Positions 18,271-29,570 are shown, counted from the stretch's first letter. The stretch: 64,000 nucleotides of DNA from Oceanobacillus sp. CFH 90083 (GCF_009389585.1 NZ_VIYG01000005.1:186001-250000), one strand, 5' to 3'. The notes: generated from the sequence alone by a model not told the origin. Program-made: numbers and translations.

Positions 18271-18741
18271 TTAAAACATGACTGCGAGTCTGGCTTTTGC
18301 TACCTTCTCATAAGGTATTTCTACGATTTGCTTTCTCGTTTTAACTTTGTATTCGATCAAAAGACTATCGTTCTCCACATTTTGTAAAATACCCTCGTAT
18401 GTTTTTTCACCGTCAATTTTTTCATATAACTTTACAAAAACATTCTTTCCAATATTTTTTTGCAAGTCTTCCAGCGTTTTTAACGGCTTTTCAACTCCCG
18501 GAGAGGATACTTCCAGGAAATAGGCTTCTTTAATCGGATCAGCTTCGTCCAGTTTTTCACTTAACCGTTCAGAAACTTCACCACATTCTACAATGTCAAT
18601 ACCGCCATCTTTATCAATATAGACACGCAGAAACCAGTTTTTCCCCTCTTTTACATACTCCACATCAACTAATTCTAAATTTTTCTCTTCTAAAATTGGA
18701 TGAACTAATTCGGTTGTTATCTCAATTACCTTGGAACTCAA
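18271..18741 (-). CDS. rimP: Ribosome maturation factor RimP
   Basis: Needed for assembly of the 30S head/central domain. The 156 residues equal the B. subtilis YlxS length. The N-terminal domain has [24 protein letters not shown] and the conserved [18 protein letters not shown]. The C-terminal SH3-like domain begins after [18 protein letters not shown]. The start is the TTG at 18741, with GGAGG 8 bases upstream. It is the first gene of the nusA operon. Confidence 0.95.
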   Translation of the reverse strand: MSSKVIEITTELVHPILEEKNLELVDVEYVKEGKNWFLRVYIDKDGGIDIVECGEVSERLSEKLDEADPIKEAYFLEVSSPGVEKPLKTLEDLQKNIGKNVFVKLYEKIDGEKTYEGILQNVENDSLLIEYKVKTRKQIVEIPYEKVAKARLAVMF

Positions 18742-18785
18742 GTGTAAACCTCCTTTAACCATGTCCTTACGCCTTCACTCAATAT

Positions 18786-18814
18786 AAAACCCCTGCCTAA
18801 AATATGGCGAGGGG
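18786..18814 (-). terminator. Hairpin upstream of rimP
   Basis: Minus-strand CCCCTCGCC (18814-18806) pairs with GGCAGGGG (18797-18790), with an 8-base loop and one bulge, then TTTT. It lies 45 bases before the rimP start. It could terminate transcripts from the polC side, or attenuate transcription into the rimP-nusA operon. Confidence 0.6.
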
Positions 18815-18902
18815 AAGCAGAGAGTCTTGTTTATACTATAGAGAAGGATAAAATTTTAACGGAGAAGCAACTTTAACACAGCTAAAATCTTAAGGTCTAT
18901 AG

Positions 18903-19000
18903 TATAAGTGCAGCGGTTTTATGGGGTGAGTAATTGCAACCCCAGCAGTTTTGTGGCGTGAGTAATCACAATGCTTTTCAATCGCAGTCCCAGCCCCAGC
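18903..19000 (+). repeat. Fragment of the dispersed repeat family (copy D)
   Basis: Part of the 499-bp gap between polC and rimP. It shares ATAAGTGC(A/G)GCGGTTTT and CAATCGCAGTCCCA blocks with the extra module of the inverted repeat copy near 30868-30940, and it contains an imperfect tandem duplication of a roughly 28-base unit with a 32-base period (starts 18911 and 18943). The rest of the gap holds the two hairpins listed and no gene. Confidence 0.6.
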
Positions 19001-19059
19001 TAAAGCAATCCAGTACTGTTAGACTTGGACCGCCAAGTTTTCTTTAGGCGGGTATGAAT

Positions 19060-19085
19060 AAAGAGTGGGTGTGCACCCACTCTTT
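19060..19085 (-). terminator. Strong hairpin downstream of polC
   Basis: A perfect 12-bp stem (19060-19071 with 19074-19085) with a 2-base loop, about 155 bases past the polC stop. The following minus-strand sequence is T-rich (TTTATT) but has no long T run, so it is a probable rather than certain terminator. Confidence 0.6.
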
Positions 19086-19240
19086 ACATTCGTACCTATC
19101 GAACATTCTTACCAAAAACAGTATAGCATATTCTATACCCCTTTGCAAACCATCAAATCAAGACTTTAGAGCTTTTTAGCGCCTTGTCATTTCTATTAGT
19201 TTTTCCAAAATCAAGTGACTTTATGCGTTTAGCATTCCGT

Positions 19241-22200
19241 TTAGAATAAGGAAAGCTGATTCTTCTCCTCCATTCCTTCCAAACATCCGTGATTATCCAA
19301 ATACTCCAGTACTGTTTTAGAGATTTTACTTCTCTCTCTTAAATCTTCTTTAGATAAAAATTCGCCTTCTTCACGTGCTTTGACAATATTTAAGGCTGCA
19401 TTCGTACCTAAACCGTCTACGGCATTAAAAGGAGGCAGCAAGGAATCACCATCAACGATAAATTCGGTTGCACTTGATTTATATAAATCTACCTTTTTAA
19501 GGGATAAGCCGCGTTCACACATTTCCAAGGAAATCTCTAACACCGTAAGTAAGTTTTTCTCTTTAGGTGAAGCATCATTACCTTTGTAGTTGATTTCCTC
19601 CATCCGTTTGCGAATGGCGTCTGATCCCTTAATCATCGTATCTAATTCAAAATCATCTGCACGGACTGTGAAATAAGCAGCATAGAAAAGAATCGGATGA
19701 TGTACCTTAAAGTAAGCAATCCGCACAGCCATTAAAACATAGGCTGCGGCATGGGCTTTCGGAAACATGTATTTAATTTTCTTACAAGATTCAATATACC
19801 AGTCTGGTACATTATTTTTCTTCATTTCTTCGATCCATTCATCCTTTAGTCCTTTTCCTTTACGGACAAACTCCATGATATTAAATGCTAAGGAAGGCTC
19901 TAATCCTTTATGCATTAAATATACCATAATATCATCACGACACCCGATTACATCTGGAAGCTTGCAAGTACCGTTATTAATCAGCTCCTGTGCATTGCCG
20001 AGCCATACATCTGTACCATGAGACAGACCAGATATAATTAACAGCTCCGCAAATGTTTTCGGTTTTGTATCTTCAAGCATCTGCCGAACAAATTTTGTAC
20101 CAAACTCAGGTACACCCAATGTTCCGGTCTTACATTGGATCTGCTCGGGAGTAACACCTAAAGATTCTGTACCGCCAAAGATTTTCATTACCTCTTCATC
20201 ATCTGTCGGAATCGTTTTTGGATCAATTCCGCTTAAATCCTGGAGCATGCGAATAACGGTCGGATCATCGTGTCCAAGTATATCCAGCTTCAGCAGATTA
20301 TCATGAATGGAATGGAAATCAAAATGCGTTGTCCGCCATTCACTGTTTCTATCGTCCGCCGGGAACTGGATTGGTGTGAAATCATAGATTTCTTTATCAT
20401 CGGGAACAACAATAATTCCCCCTGGATGCTGCCCAGTCGTTCTTTTTACTCCTGTACAGCCTTGTACAAGACGGTCAATTTCCGCATTTTTATAAATAAG
20501 CTGATGATCGGATGCATAGCCTTTCACATAACCATAAGCCGTTTTTTCAGCTACTGTTCCTATCGTTCCTGCCCGGTACACCTTATCAACCCCAAACAAT
20601 TCTTTTGTATAATTGTGTGCACGCGGCTGATAGTCTCCTGAAAAGTTCAAATCAATATCAGGTACTTTATCTCCTTTAAAGCCTAAGAACGTCTCAAAAG
20701 GAATATCCTGTCCATCTTTTTTCAAAGCTTCCCCGCATTCAGGACAATTTTTATCCTCTAAATCAAAACCGCTGGCTACTGAACCATCTGTAAAGAACTC
20801 AGAGTGTTTGCAGCTCGGGCAAACATAGTGGGGCGGGAGCGGGTTCACCTCTGTAATTTCCGTCATCGTCGCTACAAAGGATGAACCGACAGACCCCCTG
20901 GAGCCTACCAGGTAGCCGTCATCCAATGATTTTTTAACAAGCTTATGGGAAATTAAATAAATAACAGCAAACCCGTTTCCGATAATACTTTCCAGTTCTT
21001 TCTCCAGGCGGTTCGTCACAATTTCCGGTATTGGCTCCCCGTATACTCTTTTTGCCATGTTATAGCATAAATCACGCATTTCCTGTTCCGCACCTTCGAT
21101 ATTTGGTGTAAACAAATCATCTTGAATTGGGGAAATATCATCGATTTGATCAGCTAACTGGCGTGTATTTTGAATGACAATTTCTTTCGCCTTTTCTTTC
21201 CCTAAAAAGGAAAAGGCTCCAAGCATTTCACCGGTAGTCCGGAACGGGGTATCCGGCAGTGTTTGCCTATTTAATGGATTACCAGCCTGGGATGCAATTA
21301 ATATTTGACGGTACTGCTTATCAATATCCTGCAAATAATGCACATTCCCTGTTGCTACTACAGGTTTATTCATCCGTTCACCAAGATCCGCCAGCTTCCG
21401 CAATATATCTACGACCTGTGCTTCATTTTGTACTAAATCCTTATCGACTAAATGCACATAGTTGCTTGGCGGCTGCACTTCAATATAATCATAAAACTCG
21501 GCAACCTGCTCCGCTTCCTCCTCGGATTTCTGCATCATTGTTTCGAAGACCTCTCCCCGATCACAAGCGGTTCCGATTAACAATCCTTTACGATATTTTT
21601 TCAATAAAGATCTTGGCAGCCTCGGTTCACGATAGAAATAATCGATATGTGCATGAGAAACAATCTTATAAAGATTTTTCAAGCCTTCCTGTGTCTGCGC
21701 CAAAATGGTACAGTGGAAAGGCCGGGAACGCTGATAGGCATTATTCTCTCCCATATGATTATTTAAGTCCTGATGATTGGTTATTTCCTTTTCCAATAAT
21801 CTTTGAACAAGCTTCCACAATAAATATCCAGTAGCTTCCGCATCATAAATTGCTCGGTGATGCTGCGTCAATTCAATGTCTAAATGCTTACACAATGTAT
21901 TTAGACGATGGTTTCTTAGTTCTGGTAACAGGAATCTCGCTAACTCTAAGGTGTCTATTACCGGATTAGCCGCTTTCTCATAGCCAATTCGTTTAAACCC
22001 CTGATTTAAGAAGCCCATATCGAAACTGGCATTATGCGCAACTAAGATATCCTCACCCATCCAGGCGTGAAAATCTTTTAATACATCACTCACCTCTGGA
22101 GCATCCTTGACCATATCATCCGTGATACCAGTTAAATTTGTTGTTGTTTCTGATAACGGATGATGCGGGTTGGCAAATGACTCAAATCGGTCAATAATCT

Positions 22201-23530
22201 CGCCGTCATGCACCTTTACAGCAGCTAATTCAATAATTGTATCGTACACAGCAGAAAGACCTGTTGTTTCCACGTCAAATACAATGTAGCTCGCATCTTT
22301 TAACACACGGTCACTCTCGTTATAGGCAATCGGAACACCATCATCGACAAGATTCGCCTCTACACCATAGAGCACTTTCACACCATGTTTCTTTCCTGCA
22401 TAGTAAGCATCCGGAAAGCCCTGAACACCAGCATGATCTGTAATTGCTACAGCAGGATGTCCCCATTTACCAGCCTGTTCAACCAAAGCGTCTGGTGAAA
22501 CAACTGCATCCATCTGACTCATTGTTGTGTGGGCATGCAGCTCTACTCTTTTTTCGTCTTCAGGTGCTTCGTCTTGTTTTGTTCTTACTTGAACCTCATG
22601 AATATCCTTTGCCATCATTGCCAGCTCATTGGTGTACATATCTGTCTGGATGCTGCCACGGGCTTTTACCCACATTCCTTTTTTAACAGATTGAAACTTG
22701 CTGACGTCCTCATCACCCTTGGAGAACATTTTAATTTGCAGAGAATCCGTATAGTCTGTTGCCTTAATAATTAACAGACTGCGTCCAGACCTCAGCTCTC
22801 TAATCTCCGAATCAAATACATAGCCTTGTACGGTAATACGTCTTTCTTCTTCTAAAATTTGATTCATCTCTGTCGGCTCATCCTGAATTTTATAGCCGAT
22901 TGCTAGCGGCTGACTGACAGGGATATCTTTTTCTTTATCCCGTTTCTCTTTTTCTTGAACGGTTTTTTGAACAAGCGCCTGGTCTTCCTTCGCTTTGTTT
23001 TCCTGAAAGGCCTGCATTTCACTTTGATCTGCCTTCACCTCTAAATCAATAGAGAAGGGTCTGGATCCGATTGAAGAGCAGAATTGACTGAAGGCTGGTT
23101 CAAGCCTTTTTTTCAAAATATTTGATTCTGCTTCATTTCTTACGGTAAGCATAATCTTATTTTCCACAATTCGAGGTGTTTGCTGCCTCACCATTTCCTG
23201 ATGTGCAGGAGAAATTGCTGTTGTTGCTAAAAAGTGTTTCCAATAAACACCAATATCTTTTTCATTACATTGCTTATTATCTGTATGTAATGTCAGCTCC
23301 ACCTTCTCAGCGATCGATGAAAAGCTTTTTTGCAGGGACTGGTATAAGTATAAATATTCATCAAAAGGAAGCACATCTTCCAGATGAATATAGAAATGCC
23401 ATTTTTTTTCTTGCTTATAAACCTCTACTTTTTCTAAAGAGCTTGCGGCAAAATACCTTTGAATCGATGCTTCAGACAGCTGTATTTGCTCCAGTAATAA
23501 CTTCATTTTTTCTTGCTTGGAAATACTCAT
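19241..23530 (-). CDS. polC: DNA polymerase III alpha subunit, PolC type
   Basis: The main replicative polymerase of low-GC Gram-positives, with built-in proofreading. It has 1429 residues (B. subtilis 1437). In order: an N-terminal domain; an OB fold (about residues 235-325); the PHP domain starting with [12 protein letters not shown] (about residue 329), interrupted by the DnaQ-like exonuclease with FDVETTGL (about residue 416); a four-Cys zinc motif, CPSC and CPEC (about residues 903-930); and the polymerase palm with DIDLNFSGD. The C-terminus carries a thumb, fingers and an HhH region and ends ENQLSLF, resembling a beta-clamp binding motif. The ATG at 23530 follows GGAGGGG. proS, usual between rasP and polC, is absent. 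Confidence 0.98.
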   Translation of the reverse strand: MSISKQEKMKLLLEQIQLSEASIQRYFAASSLEKVEVYKQEKKWHFYIHLEDVLPFDEYLYLYQSLQKSFSSIAEKVELTLHTDNKQCNEKDIGVYWKHFLATTAISPAHQEMVRQQTPRIVENKIMLTVRNEAESNILKKRLEPAFSQFCSSIGSRPFSIDLEVKADQSEMQAFQENKAKEDQALVQKTVQEKEKRDKEKDIPVSQPLAIGYKIQDEPTEMNQILEEERRITVQGYVFDSEIRELRSGRSLLIIKATDYTDSLQIKMFSKGDEDVSKFQSVKKGMWVKARGSIQTDMYTNELAMMAKDIHEVQVRTKQDEAPEDEKRVELHAHTTMSQMDAVVSPDALVEQAGKWGHPAVAITDHAGVQGFPDAYYAGKKHGVKVLYGVEANLVDDGVPIAYNESDRVLKDASYIVFDVETTGLSAVYDTIIELAAVKVHDGEIIDRFESFANPHHPLSETTTNLTGITDDMVKDAPEVSDVLKDFHAWMGEDILVAHNASFDMGFLNQGFKRIGYEKAANPVIDTLELARFLLPELRNHRLNTLCKHLDIELTQHHRAIYDAEATGYLLWKLVQRLLEKEITNHQDLNNHMGENNAYQRSRPFHCTILAQTQEGLKNLYKIVSHAHIDYFYREPRLPRSLLKKYRKGLLIGTACDRGEVFETMMQKSEEEAEQVAEFYDYIEVQPPSNYVHLVDKDLVQNEAQVVDILRKLADLGERMNKPVVATGNVHYLQDIDKQYRQILIASQAGNPLNRQTLPDTPFRTTGEMLGAFSFLGKEKAKEIVIQNTRQLADQIDDISPIQDDLFTPNIEGAEQEMRDLCYNMAKRVYGEPIPEIVTNRLEKELESIIGNGFAVIYLISHKLVKKSLDDGYLVGSRGSVGSSFVATMTEITEVNPLPPHYVCPSCKHSEFFTDGSVASGFDLEDKNCPECGEALKKDGQDIPFETFLGFKGDKVPDIDLNFSGDYQPRAHNYTKELFGVDKVYRAGTIGTVAEKTAYGYVKGYASDHQLIYKNAEIDRLVQGCTGVKRTTGQHPGGIIVVPDDKEIYDFTPIQFPADDRNSEWRTTHFDFHSIHDNLLKLDILGHDDPTVIRMLQDLSGIDPKTIPTDDEEVMKIFGGTESLGVTPEQIQCKTGTLGVPEFGTKFVRQMLEDTKPKTFAELLIISGLSHGTDVWLGNAQELINNGTCKLPDVIGCRDDIMVYLMHKGLEPSLAFNIMEFVRKGKGLKDEWIEEMKKNNVPDWYIESCKKIKYMFPKAHAAAYVLMAVRIAYFKVHHPILFYAAYFTVRADDFELDTMIKGSDAIRKRMEEINYKGNDASPKEKNLLTVLEISLEMCERGLSLKKVDLYKSSATEFIVDGDSLLPPFNAVDGLGTNAALNIVKAREEGEFLSKEDLRERSKISKTVLEYLDNHGCLEGMEEKNQLSLF

Positions 23531-23594
23531 TTATACCCCTCCAATTGTAGATATATATTTGACTACACAGGAAGAAAATTTCTCCTATAATTTG

Positions 23595-23631
23595 AAAAAA
23601 CACGAAACCCTTGTCTATAAACCGACAAGGG
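23595..23631 (-). terminator. Terminator after rseP
   Basis: An 8-bp perfect stem (CCCTTGTC 23608-23615, GACAAGGG 23624-23631) with an 8-base loop is followed by TTT, CGTG and six T on the minus strand. It lies 27 bases past the rseP stop. Confidence 0.7.
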
Positions 23632-23657
23632 CAACCTATTGGATTTACTATTTTATT

Positions 23658-24932
23658 TTACAGGAATAGACGCTGAATGTCATTCCATGTGACAACAATC
23701 ATTAACAGCATTAACAAGGCAAACCCGACAAAATGGAATACACCTTCTTTTTCAGGAGCTATCGGCTTTCCTCTGACCGCTTCAATTCCGACAAACATCA
23801 GTCTTCCGCCATCTAATGCCGGAAGAGGAACTAAGTTAATAATTCCTAAATTAATGCTCAGCATAGCAGTCCACATTAAAAAGTTTGTAAAACCGGATTG
23901 TACCACTTGATCCGTTGCATCATAAATTCCTACTGGCCCAGATAGAACATCAATGGAAAGCTGACCGGTAACTAACATGACCAAATTGGTTATGATAAGC
24001 TTCGATGTTTCATATGTTCTTTCAAACCCAAACATCAACGTTCCGAGAACATCCTTTTCAAATGCCCTTTGCACACCAATTTGTCCGATATTAATCGTAT
24101 CACCTTGTTCATTAACTGCTTCGACCTCACTCGGTACAACCATTAATTCTTGTTCCGTATCTCCTCTGGAAATAACTAAATTCAATTCCTGACCAGGGTT
24201 TTCCCTTACAATATCCGTAAACTGCTCCCACGTCGAAATCGACTGTTCACCTATTTGTGTTATGACATCATTTTCCTGCAGGCCTGCTTCTTCCGCAGAG
24301 CTTCCTGATTGAATTTCACCCATTTGGGCTCTCTCTACCGGAACACCTTGAATCAACCCCAAAATCAGGAAGATAAAGATTGCCAGTACAAAGTTCATCA
24401 TCGGTCCGGCAAACAGCTGCATGGCACGTTGTCCAATCGTTTTAGATGCAAATTGTCTATCAAAAGGAGCAATTTGCGTTTCCCGTTCATCAACGACAAA
24501 CATTGCTTTCGGATTCACGTCAAAATGCAGCTTTGTATCCTCATCATCCAATTCATAGCCCTCAATATACAGCTTATGATCCAGGTCAACATTTTCTACT
24601 TCAATCGTCCGGGCATTCGGATGTTTGGATTTATTATTCACAATAATTTTTGATACTTTTTCATTTTCATCAAATTCCAAAGCAATATGATGCCCCGGTT
24701 TTAACTCGACAATTTCCGGATCATCTCCGGCAACACGGACATACCCGCCCGCCGGAATTAATCGAATTGTATAAAGTGTCTCATTTTTGGTGAACGACAC
24801 TATTTTAGGTCCAAAACCAATTGCAAATTCGCGGACAAGCATTCCTGCCCGCTTTGCAAAAATCAGATGTCCCCACTCATGGATAGAAACGAGTACACCA
24901 AACATTAATATAAACGCAATAACAGTTGTCAT
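23658..24932 (-). CDS. rseP: Site-2 protease RseP/RasP
   Basis: An intramembrane zinc metalloprotease which in B. subtilis cleaves the anti-sigma factor RsiW and signal-peptide or cell-division remnants such as FtsL. The 424-residue protein has the HEWGH zinc motif in the first transmembrane helix (about residues 18-22). It also has a PDZ domain (about residues 190-270, with GSSAEEAGLQENDVITQIG) and the third zinc ligand Asp in LVPLPALDGGRL near the C-terminal membrane helices. The ATG at 24932 has GGAAGG close upstream. It is preceded by an unusual leader instead of dxr. Confidence 0.95.
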   Translation of the reverse strand: MTTVIAFILMFGVLVSIHEWGHLIFAKRAGMLVREFAIGFGPKIVSFTKNETLYTIRLIPAGGYVRVAGDDPEIVELKPGHHIALEFDENEKVSKIIVNNKSKHPNARTIEVENVDLDHKLYIEGYELDDEDTKLHFDVNPKAMFVVDERETQIAPFDRQFASKTIGQRAMQLFAGPMMNFVLAIFIFLILGLIQGVPVERAQMGEIQSGSSAEEAGLQENDVITQIGEQSISTWEQFTDIVRENPGQELNLVISRGDTEQELMVVPSEVEAVNEQGDTINIGQIGVQRAFEKDVLGTLMFGFERTYETSKLIITNLVMLVTGQLSIDVLSGPVGIYDATDQVVQSGFTNFLMWTAMLSINLGIINLVPLPALDGGRLMFVGIEAVRGKPIAPEKEGVFHFVGFALLMLLMIVVTWNDIQRLFL

Positions 24933-24943
24933 GACAGCACCTT

Positions 24944-25057
24944 CCTTTTTATAAAGGTAAAAAGGGTTGTTAAGGAGTATTTTACGTTTGATTCTCCACA
25001 ACCATTTCACATAATCATATTGTTTTGTTACCTGATCGCATAGAACCCTTGATCAGG
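24944..25057 (-). promoter_or_regulatory. Structured leader of rseP with terminator-like hairpin
   Basis: In transcript order: hairpin 1 (CCTGATC/GATCAGG, 25057-25051 and 25037-25031); a terminator-like stem (GGTTGT+GGAG with CTCC+ACAACC, 25003-24965) followed by CTTTTT; then an alternative stem CCTTTTT/AAAAAGG (24965-24944) that would cover the rseP ribosome-binding site. The stems overlap at the T run, as in attenuators. The pairings are read directly from the sequence; the regulatory role is inference. Confidence 0.5.
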
Positions 25058-25119
25058 AATCTATACATGTATGCGTAAAGACAAGAATAAGACAGATTGT
25101 CCAGCTAGCTTGTCCCATA

Positions 25120-25125
25120 ATTATA
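25120..25125 (-). promoter_or_regulatory. Candidate -10 element for rseP
   Basis: A perfect TATAAT on the minus strand (25125-25120) about 190 bases before the rseP ATG. The hexamer 17 bases upstream is only T-rich, so the -35 is weak. It would produce the long leader described for rseP. Confidence 0.35.
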
Positions 25126-25219
25126 ATATGTTATGTATGACGAAAAAGAAAGCTTTTCACCCAGTATATTCGGGCAAGTTTGCTTACTTTACTCATTCTA
25201 CAATATTCGCTTCCATTTG

Positions 25220-26008
25220 TTAAAAAAAGTGAATAAAATGCAGTAATGGAAAAACAAAAAGCATGCTGTCAAATCGATCTAAAATACCACCATGCCCAGG
25301 CAGTATTTGGCCAGAATCTTTTACATTATAAACGCGCTTAAAGGCAGATTCAACCAAATCACCAATTTGTCCGAAGCTGGAAGCAACGATGGTAACAATG
25401 ATCAATACCAGCCATGATTGCTCAAACGGCGCTATCAGGTGAAAAACGATTGCAACAACGACTGCAACAAAAATACCTCCTAATGCCCCTTCCACGGTCT
25501 TCTTAGGACTGATTGTCGGCCATAGTTTATGTTTTCCAAGCTTGCGCCCAAATAAATAAGCTCCTGTGTCCGTTGCCCAAATGATACAGAATGCAAACAA
25601 AATATTTCTTAGTGCATTCTCGCCATCTCTCGTTTGTAATAAATAAAAGAACCCTAAACCAACATAAAACGCTGCAAGAATAACAAAGCCGGCCTGGTCA
25701 AACGTGAACTCATTTTTCACAAGTACAGTATATGCCAGTAAAACAAAAATAATAATAGAAATCAATTCATATTTCGTAAACCAAGCTATTTCAGTAAAAG
25801 AACCATTAGGTAATAAAATAACCCATGTTAATAAAGCTGCTAAAACATATGGAAAGACATGCTGACCAGGGTGGCGCATACGCATTAATTCAAATAATCC
25901 GATTGTGGCCAGCAGATAGACAAAAATGGTAAATGGCAAGCCGCCGATAATAATAACCGGCACAAATACAAGCAGAGCCACTATTGCTGTTATTGTTCGT
26001 TGCTTCAT
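25220..26008 (-). CDS. cdsA: Phosphatidate cytidylyltransferase
   Basis: Makes CDP-diacylglycerol from phosphatidate and CTP, the precursor of phosphatidylglycerol, cardiolipin and phosphatidylethanolamine. The 262-residue membrane protein has about eight hydrophobic helices. Its C-terminal signature (KRVYNVKDSGQILPGHGG, then ILDRFD) is intact, including the Lys-Asp and His-Gly-Gly residues. The ATG at 26008 is 15 bases after uppS. dxr, which normally follows, is missing; a 287-bp gap with a structured leader lies there instead. Confidence 0.95.
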   Translation of the reverse strand: MKQRTITAIVALLVFVPVIIIGGLPFTIFVYLLATIGLFELMRMRHPGQHVFPYVLAALLTWVILLPNGSFTEIAWFTKYELISIIIFVLLAYTVLVKNEFTFDQAGFVILAAFYVGLGFFYLLQTRDGENALRNILFAFCIIWATDTGAYLFGRKLGKHKLWPTISPKKTVEGALGGIFVAVVVAIVFHLIAPFEQSWLVLIIVTIVASSFGQIGDLVESAFKRVYNVKDSGQILPGHGGILDRFDSMLFVFPLLHFIHFF

Positions 26009-26023
26009 TAAATCATCATCACC

Positions 26024-26785
26024 TTATATACCTCCATATCGTCTTTTTCGTTGCTGATATGCAAGTAATGCTTCATAAAATATATCTTCTGTAAACTCCG
26101 GCCATAGCTTATCTGTAAACCAAAATTCTGTATACGCCAGCTGCCAAAGCATAAAATTACTTAAACGGCACTCGCCGCCAGTACGGATTAACAGGTCTGG
26201 ATCAGAAACACCCTTTGTATATAAATATTTTGAAAAGGTATCTTCATCTAAACTGTCCATATCCATATTTTCTTCTTTTAATTCTGTTGCAATTTGCTTA
26301 ACAGCTTTTAAAATCTCATGACGACTGCCGTAGTTAAGCGCAAAGTTTAGAATAAGACCCGTATTATTCTTCGTTTTTTCTATGGCATAGCTTACTGCCT
26401 CCTGTGTATGGTCCGGCAGTGCTTGAAAATCGCCTATCGTTTGGATACGAACATTATTTTCCATTAAACTTGGTAAATATACATGCAAAAATTCTTTTGG
26501 AAGTTTTAAAATATATTCTACTTCTTGTTTTGGACGTTTCCAGTTTTCTGTTGAAAAAGTATAAAGCGTTAAAACCTTCACATTTGCTCTCACGGCGGTT
26601 TTAACGATTTTATTCACCGTAGATACACCCTCTTTATGACCAGCAAACCTGGGTAATCCCCGCTTTTGCGCCCATCTGCCGTTTCCATCCATGATAATTG
26701 CAACATGATTAGGAATATTTTCTTCAGAAAGTGAATCAGATTCTTCTTTTGATTGTTTTGATAAAAAAGGAATTTTCATAGACAT
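26024..26785 (-). CDS. uppS: Undecaprenyl diphosphate synthase (UppS)
   Basis: A cis-prenyltransferase that adds eight isoprene units to farnesyl diphosphate to give undecaprenyl diphosphate, the lipid carrier for peptidoglycan and teichoic acid. The 253 residues have the catalytic Asp in IIMDGNGRWAQKRG (near residue 30). FSTENWKRP, NYGSRHEI and the C-terminal DLLIRTGGECRLSNF, WLAY-like and FTDKLWPEF regions follow. I chose the ATG at 26785 after GGGGG; a Met two codons later is possible. It is followed by cdsA. Confidence 0.95.
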   Translation of the reverse strand: MSMKIPFLSKQSKEESDSLSEENIPNHVAIIMDGNGRWAQKRGLPRFAGHKEGVSTVNKIVKTAVRANVKVLTLYTFSTENWKRPKQEVEYILKLPKEFLHVYLPSLMENNVRIQTIGDFQALPDHTQEAVSYAIEKTKNNTGLILNFALNYGSRHEILKAVKQIATELKEENMDMDSLDEDTFSKYLYTKGVSDPDLLIRTGGECRLSNFMLWQLAYTEFWFTDKLWPEFTEDIFYEALLAYQQRKRRYGGI

Positions 26786-26843
26786 TTTCCGTCCCCCGAA
26801 TGGTTGTTTGTTCATAACCCTTTTCATCTTAATTAAAGTACGT

Positions 26844-27050
26844 GCTCAAAAAGTAGCTAAATTAGAAGCAAGAAGATCAAGGCGACGTGGATTTTACGAA
26901 CGGACTTCCACAGGATGGGGTGATTTCTACGTTGCCCACACGACGTGGGCGTCCTTAGTAGAAGTTCCTCTATGCTTTTAAATACGTGAGTAACGGAAAA
27001 ACCACGTCAACGCAGAGATTCGTCGCTTATCATTTGGGTACTTTTTGAGC
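26844..27050. repeat. MITE-like 207-bp element with 12-bp terminal inverted repeats
   Basis: The ends GCTCAAAAAGTA (26844-26855) and TACTTTTTGAGC (27039-27050) are perfect inverted repeats. The interior has a GCCCACACGACGTGGGC palindrome and no plausible gene. It lies between frr and uppS in a 492-bp gap whose remainder contains the frr terminator and a small GGCATG/CATGCC hairpin (about 27078-27091). No clear target duplication is visible. Confidence 0.7.
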
Positions 27051-27159
27051 TTCCTCTTAAAAGAACAAGGGATGAAAGGCATGACCATGCCAATAATTAA
27101 TATGACTGTACTCAGCTTAACATATATTATAAGTGCATGGCTGCCAGTGACATTAATAC

Positions 27160-27183
27160 AAAAACCCCCTTTAATAAGAGGGC
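27160..27183 (-). terminator. Intrinsic terminator after frr
   Basis: Minus strand GCCCTC (27183-27178) pairs with GGGGG (27169-27165, one G-U) across an AT loop, followed by TTTTT. It lies about 95 bases past the frr stop. Confidence 0.7.
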
Positions 27184-27277
27184 TTAATGGCATCTTACTA
27201 CGTTAGCAGAAAACTGTCACCTTTAAACAAAATATATTTTGCCAGGGTTTGGCTGATAGAGGTAGTACACCCCTCCA

Positions 27278-27835
27278 TCACACTTCCATAATTTCATTTT
27301 CTTTTGTTTTTGCTAAGTCTTCAATTTGCTTTATAAAAGCATCTGTTGTTTCTTGAACATCGTCCTGAAATGCTCTTAAATCATCTTCTGTCATATCACC
27401 ATTTTTCTCCGCTTTTTTAAGCTGGTCATTTGCCTGACGACGAAGATTTCTAACTTGTACACGAGCTTCTTCCGCATATTTGCCAACAACTTTTACCAAG
27501 TCTTTTCTTCTTTCCTGCGTAAGTGCAGGAATATTAATACGGATGATATTTCCATCATTTGATGGAGAAAGTCCTAAATCTGCTTTCTGGATTGCCTTAT
27601 CAATATCACCAATTGCTGATTTATCATAAGGAGTGATTGTTAATAATCTTGCTTCCGGAGCACCTACTTGAGCCAATTGGTTAAGTGGTGTATTCGCACC
27701 ATAATAATCCACATAAACATTGTCTAAAAGACTAGGATTTGCACGTCCAGCACGAACAGAGGCTAAATTTCTTGAGAAAGCTTGAACAGCCTGATCCATT
27801 TTTTCCTTCGTATCTTTTATCACTGATTCTGACAT
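27278..27835 (-). CDS. frr: Ribosome recycling factor
   Basis: Splits post-termination ribosomes together with EF-G. The 185-residue protein has the usual two-domain form: a three-helix bundle with [21 protein letters not shown] near the N-terminus and [29 protein letters not shown] near the C-terminus, and a small beta domain ([25 protein letters not shown]). Same length as B. subtilis Frr. It starts 2 bases after the pyrH stop, the universal tsf-pyrH-frr arrangement. Confidence 0.97.
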   Translation of the reverse strand: MSESVIKDTKEKMDQAVQAFSRNLASVRAGRANPSLLDNVYVDYYGANTPLNQLAQVGAPEARLLTITPYDKSAIGDIDKAIQKADLGLSPSNDGNIIRINIPALTQERRKDLVKVVGKYAEEARVQVRNLRRQANDQLKKAEKNGDMTEDDLRAFQDDVQETTDAFIKQIEDLAKTKENEIMEV

Positions 27836-27837
27836 TT

Positions 27838-28629
<792 letters not shown>

Positions 28630-28643
28630 CTAATTTGCATAGC

Positions 28644-29528
28644 TTATTTTTTAATTTGGCTCATTACTTCTTCCGCGAAGTTATCTTCACGTTTTTCCAT
28701 TCCCTCGCCTACTTCATAGCGAACAAAGGCTTTTACAGAAGCGCCTTTATCTCCAACATATTTTTTCACTTTTTGGTCTGGATCTTTGACGAAGCTTTGC
28801 TCTAAAAGAACAATTTCTTCAAAATATTTACCAAGACGGCCTTCTACCATCTTTTCAACAATTTTTTCAGGTTTCCCTTCGTTTAATGCTTGTGTTTTAA
28901 GCACTTCACGCTCACGGTTTACTTCTTCTTCAGCAACTTCATCACGGGATACATAACGCGGGTTAATAGCGGCTACATGCATAGCAACATCCTTAGCTAC
29001 TTCTTCCTCCGCAGTTCCTTCCAATAAAGAAAGTACACCGATACGGCCGCCCATATGAAGGTAAGCACCAAAAGCATCATTATCTGTTTTTTCTAAAACA
29101 GTGAAACGGCGAAGAGAGATTTTTTCTCCGATTTTAGAAACAGCTGCATTAATTACATTATCAATTGTTTCAGAACCATCTAAAAGATTTTGTTGTAAAG
29201 CTTCTTCCACAGACGCAGGGTTATTTTTCACAATGTGTTTTCCAAGATCAGAAAGCAATTGTTTAAATTGATCATTTTTTGTAACAAAGTCTGTTTCACA
29301 GTTCACTTCAATAATTGCAGCTTTATTCCCATCAATTTCAATATGTGTTAGTCCTTCAGCTGCAACACGATCTGCTTTTTTAGCAGCTTTCGCCATACCT
29401 TTTTCACGAAGAAAGTCAATTGCCTGTTCCATATCTCCGTTTGTTTCTGTAAGTGCTTTTTTACAATCCATCATTCCAGCACCTGTTTTTTCACGTAATT
29501 CTTTAACCATTTGAGCAGTAATTGCCAT
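28644..29528 (-). CDS. tsf: Elongation factor Ts
   Basis: The guanine-nucleotide exchange factor for EF-Tu. The 294-residue protein begins with the UBA-like domain and the signature [18 protein letters not shown], followed by the core with [11 protein letters not shown] (the TDFV motif that contacts EF-Tu) and [12 protein letters not shown] strong AAGGAGG lies before the ATG at 29528. It is preceded by a terminator after rpsB and an 80-bp hairpin element, so its expression may depend on read-through or on a promoter I cannot identify. Confidence 0.98.
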   Translation of the reverse strand: MAITAQMVKELREKTGAGMMDCKKALTETNGDMEQAIDFLREKGMAKAAKKADRVAAEGLTHIEIDGNKAAIIEVNCETDFVTKNDQFKQLLSDLGKHIVKNNPASVEEALQQNLLDGSETIDNVINAAVSKIGEKISLRRFTVLEKTDNDAFGAYLHMGGRIGVLSLLEGTAEEEVAKDVAMHVAAINPRYVSRDEVAEEEVNREREVLKTQALNEGKPEKIVEKMVEGRLGKYFEEIVLLEQSFVKDPDQKVKKYVGDKGASVKAFVRYEVGEGMEKREDNFAEEVMSQIKK

Positions 29529-29570
29529 GTTAATTCCTCCTTAAAAACTGAATGTAATCATAGAACTTTA

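Noticed and set aside
21259-21834. 191-codon plus-strand open frame inside polC
   Set aside because: Antisense shadow of the polC coding sequence; composition and motifs are explained entirely by PolC on the other strand.
26978-27193. 71-codon minus-strand open frame spanning the MITE-like element
   Set aside because: Crosses the element end and the frr terminator, with no ribosome site; not a plausible gene.
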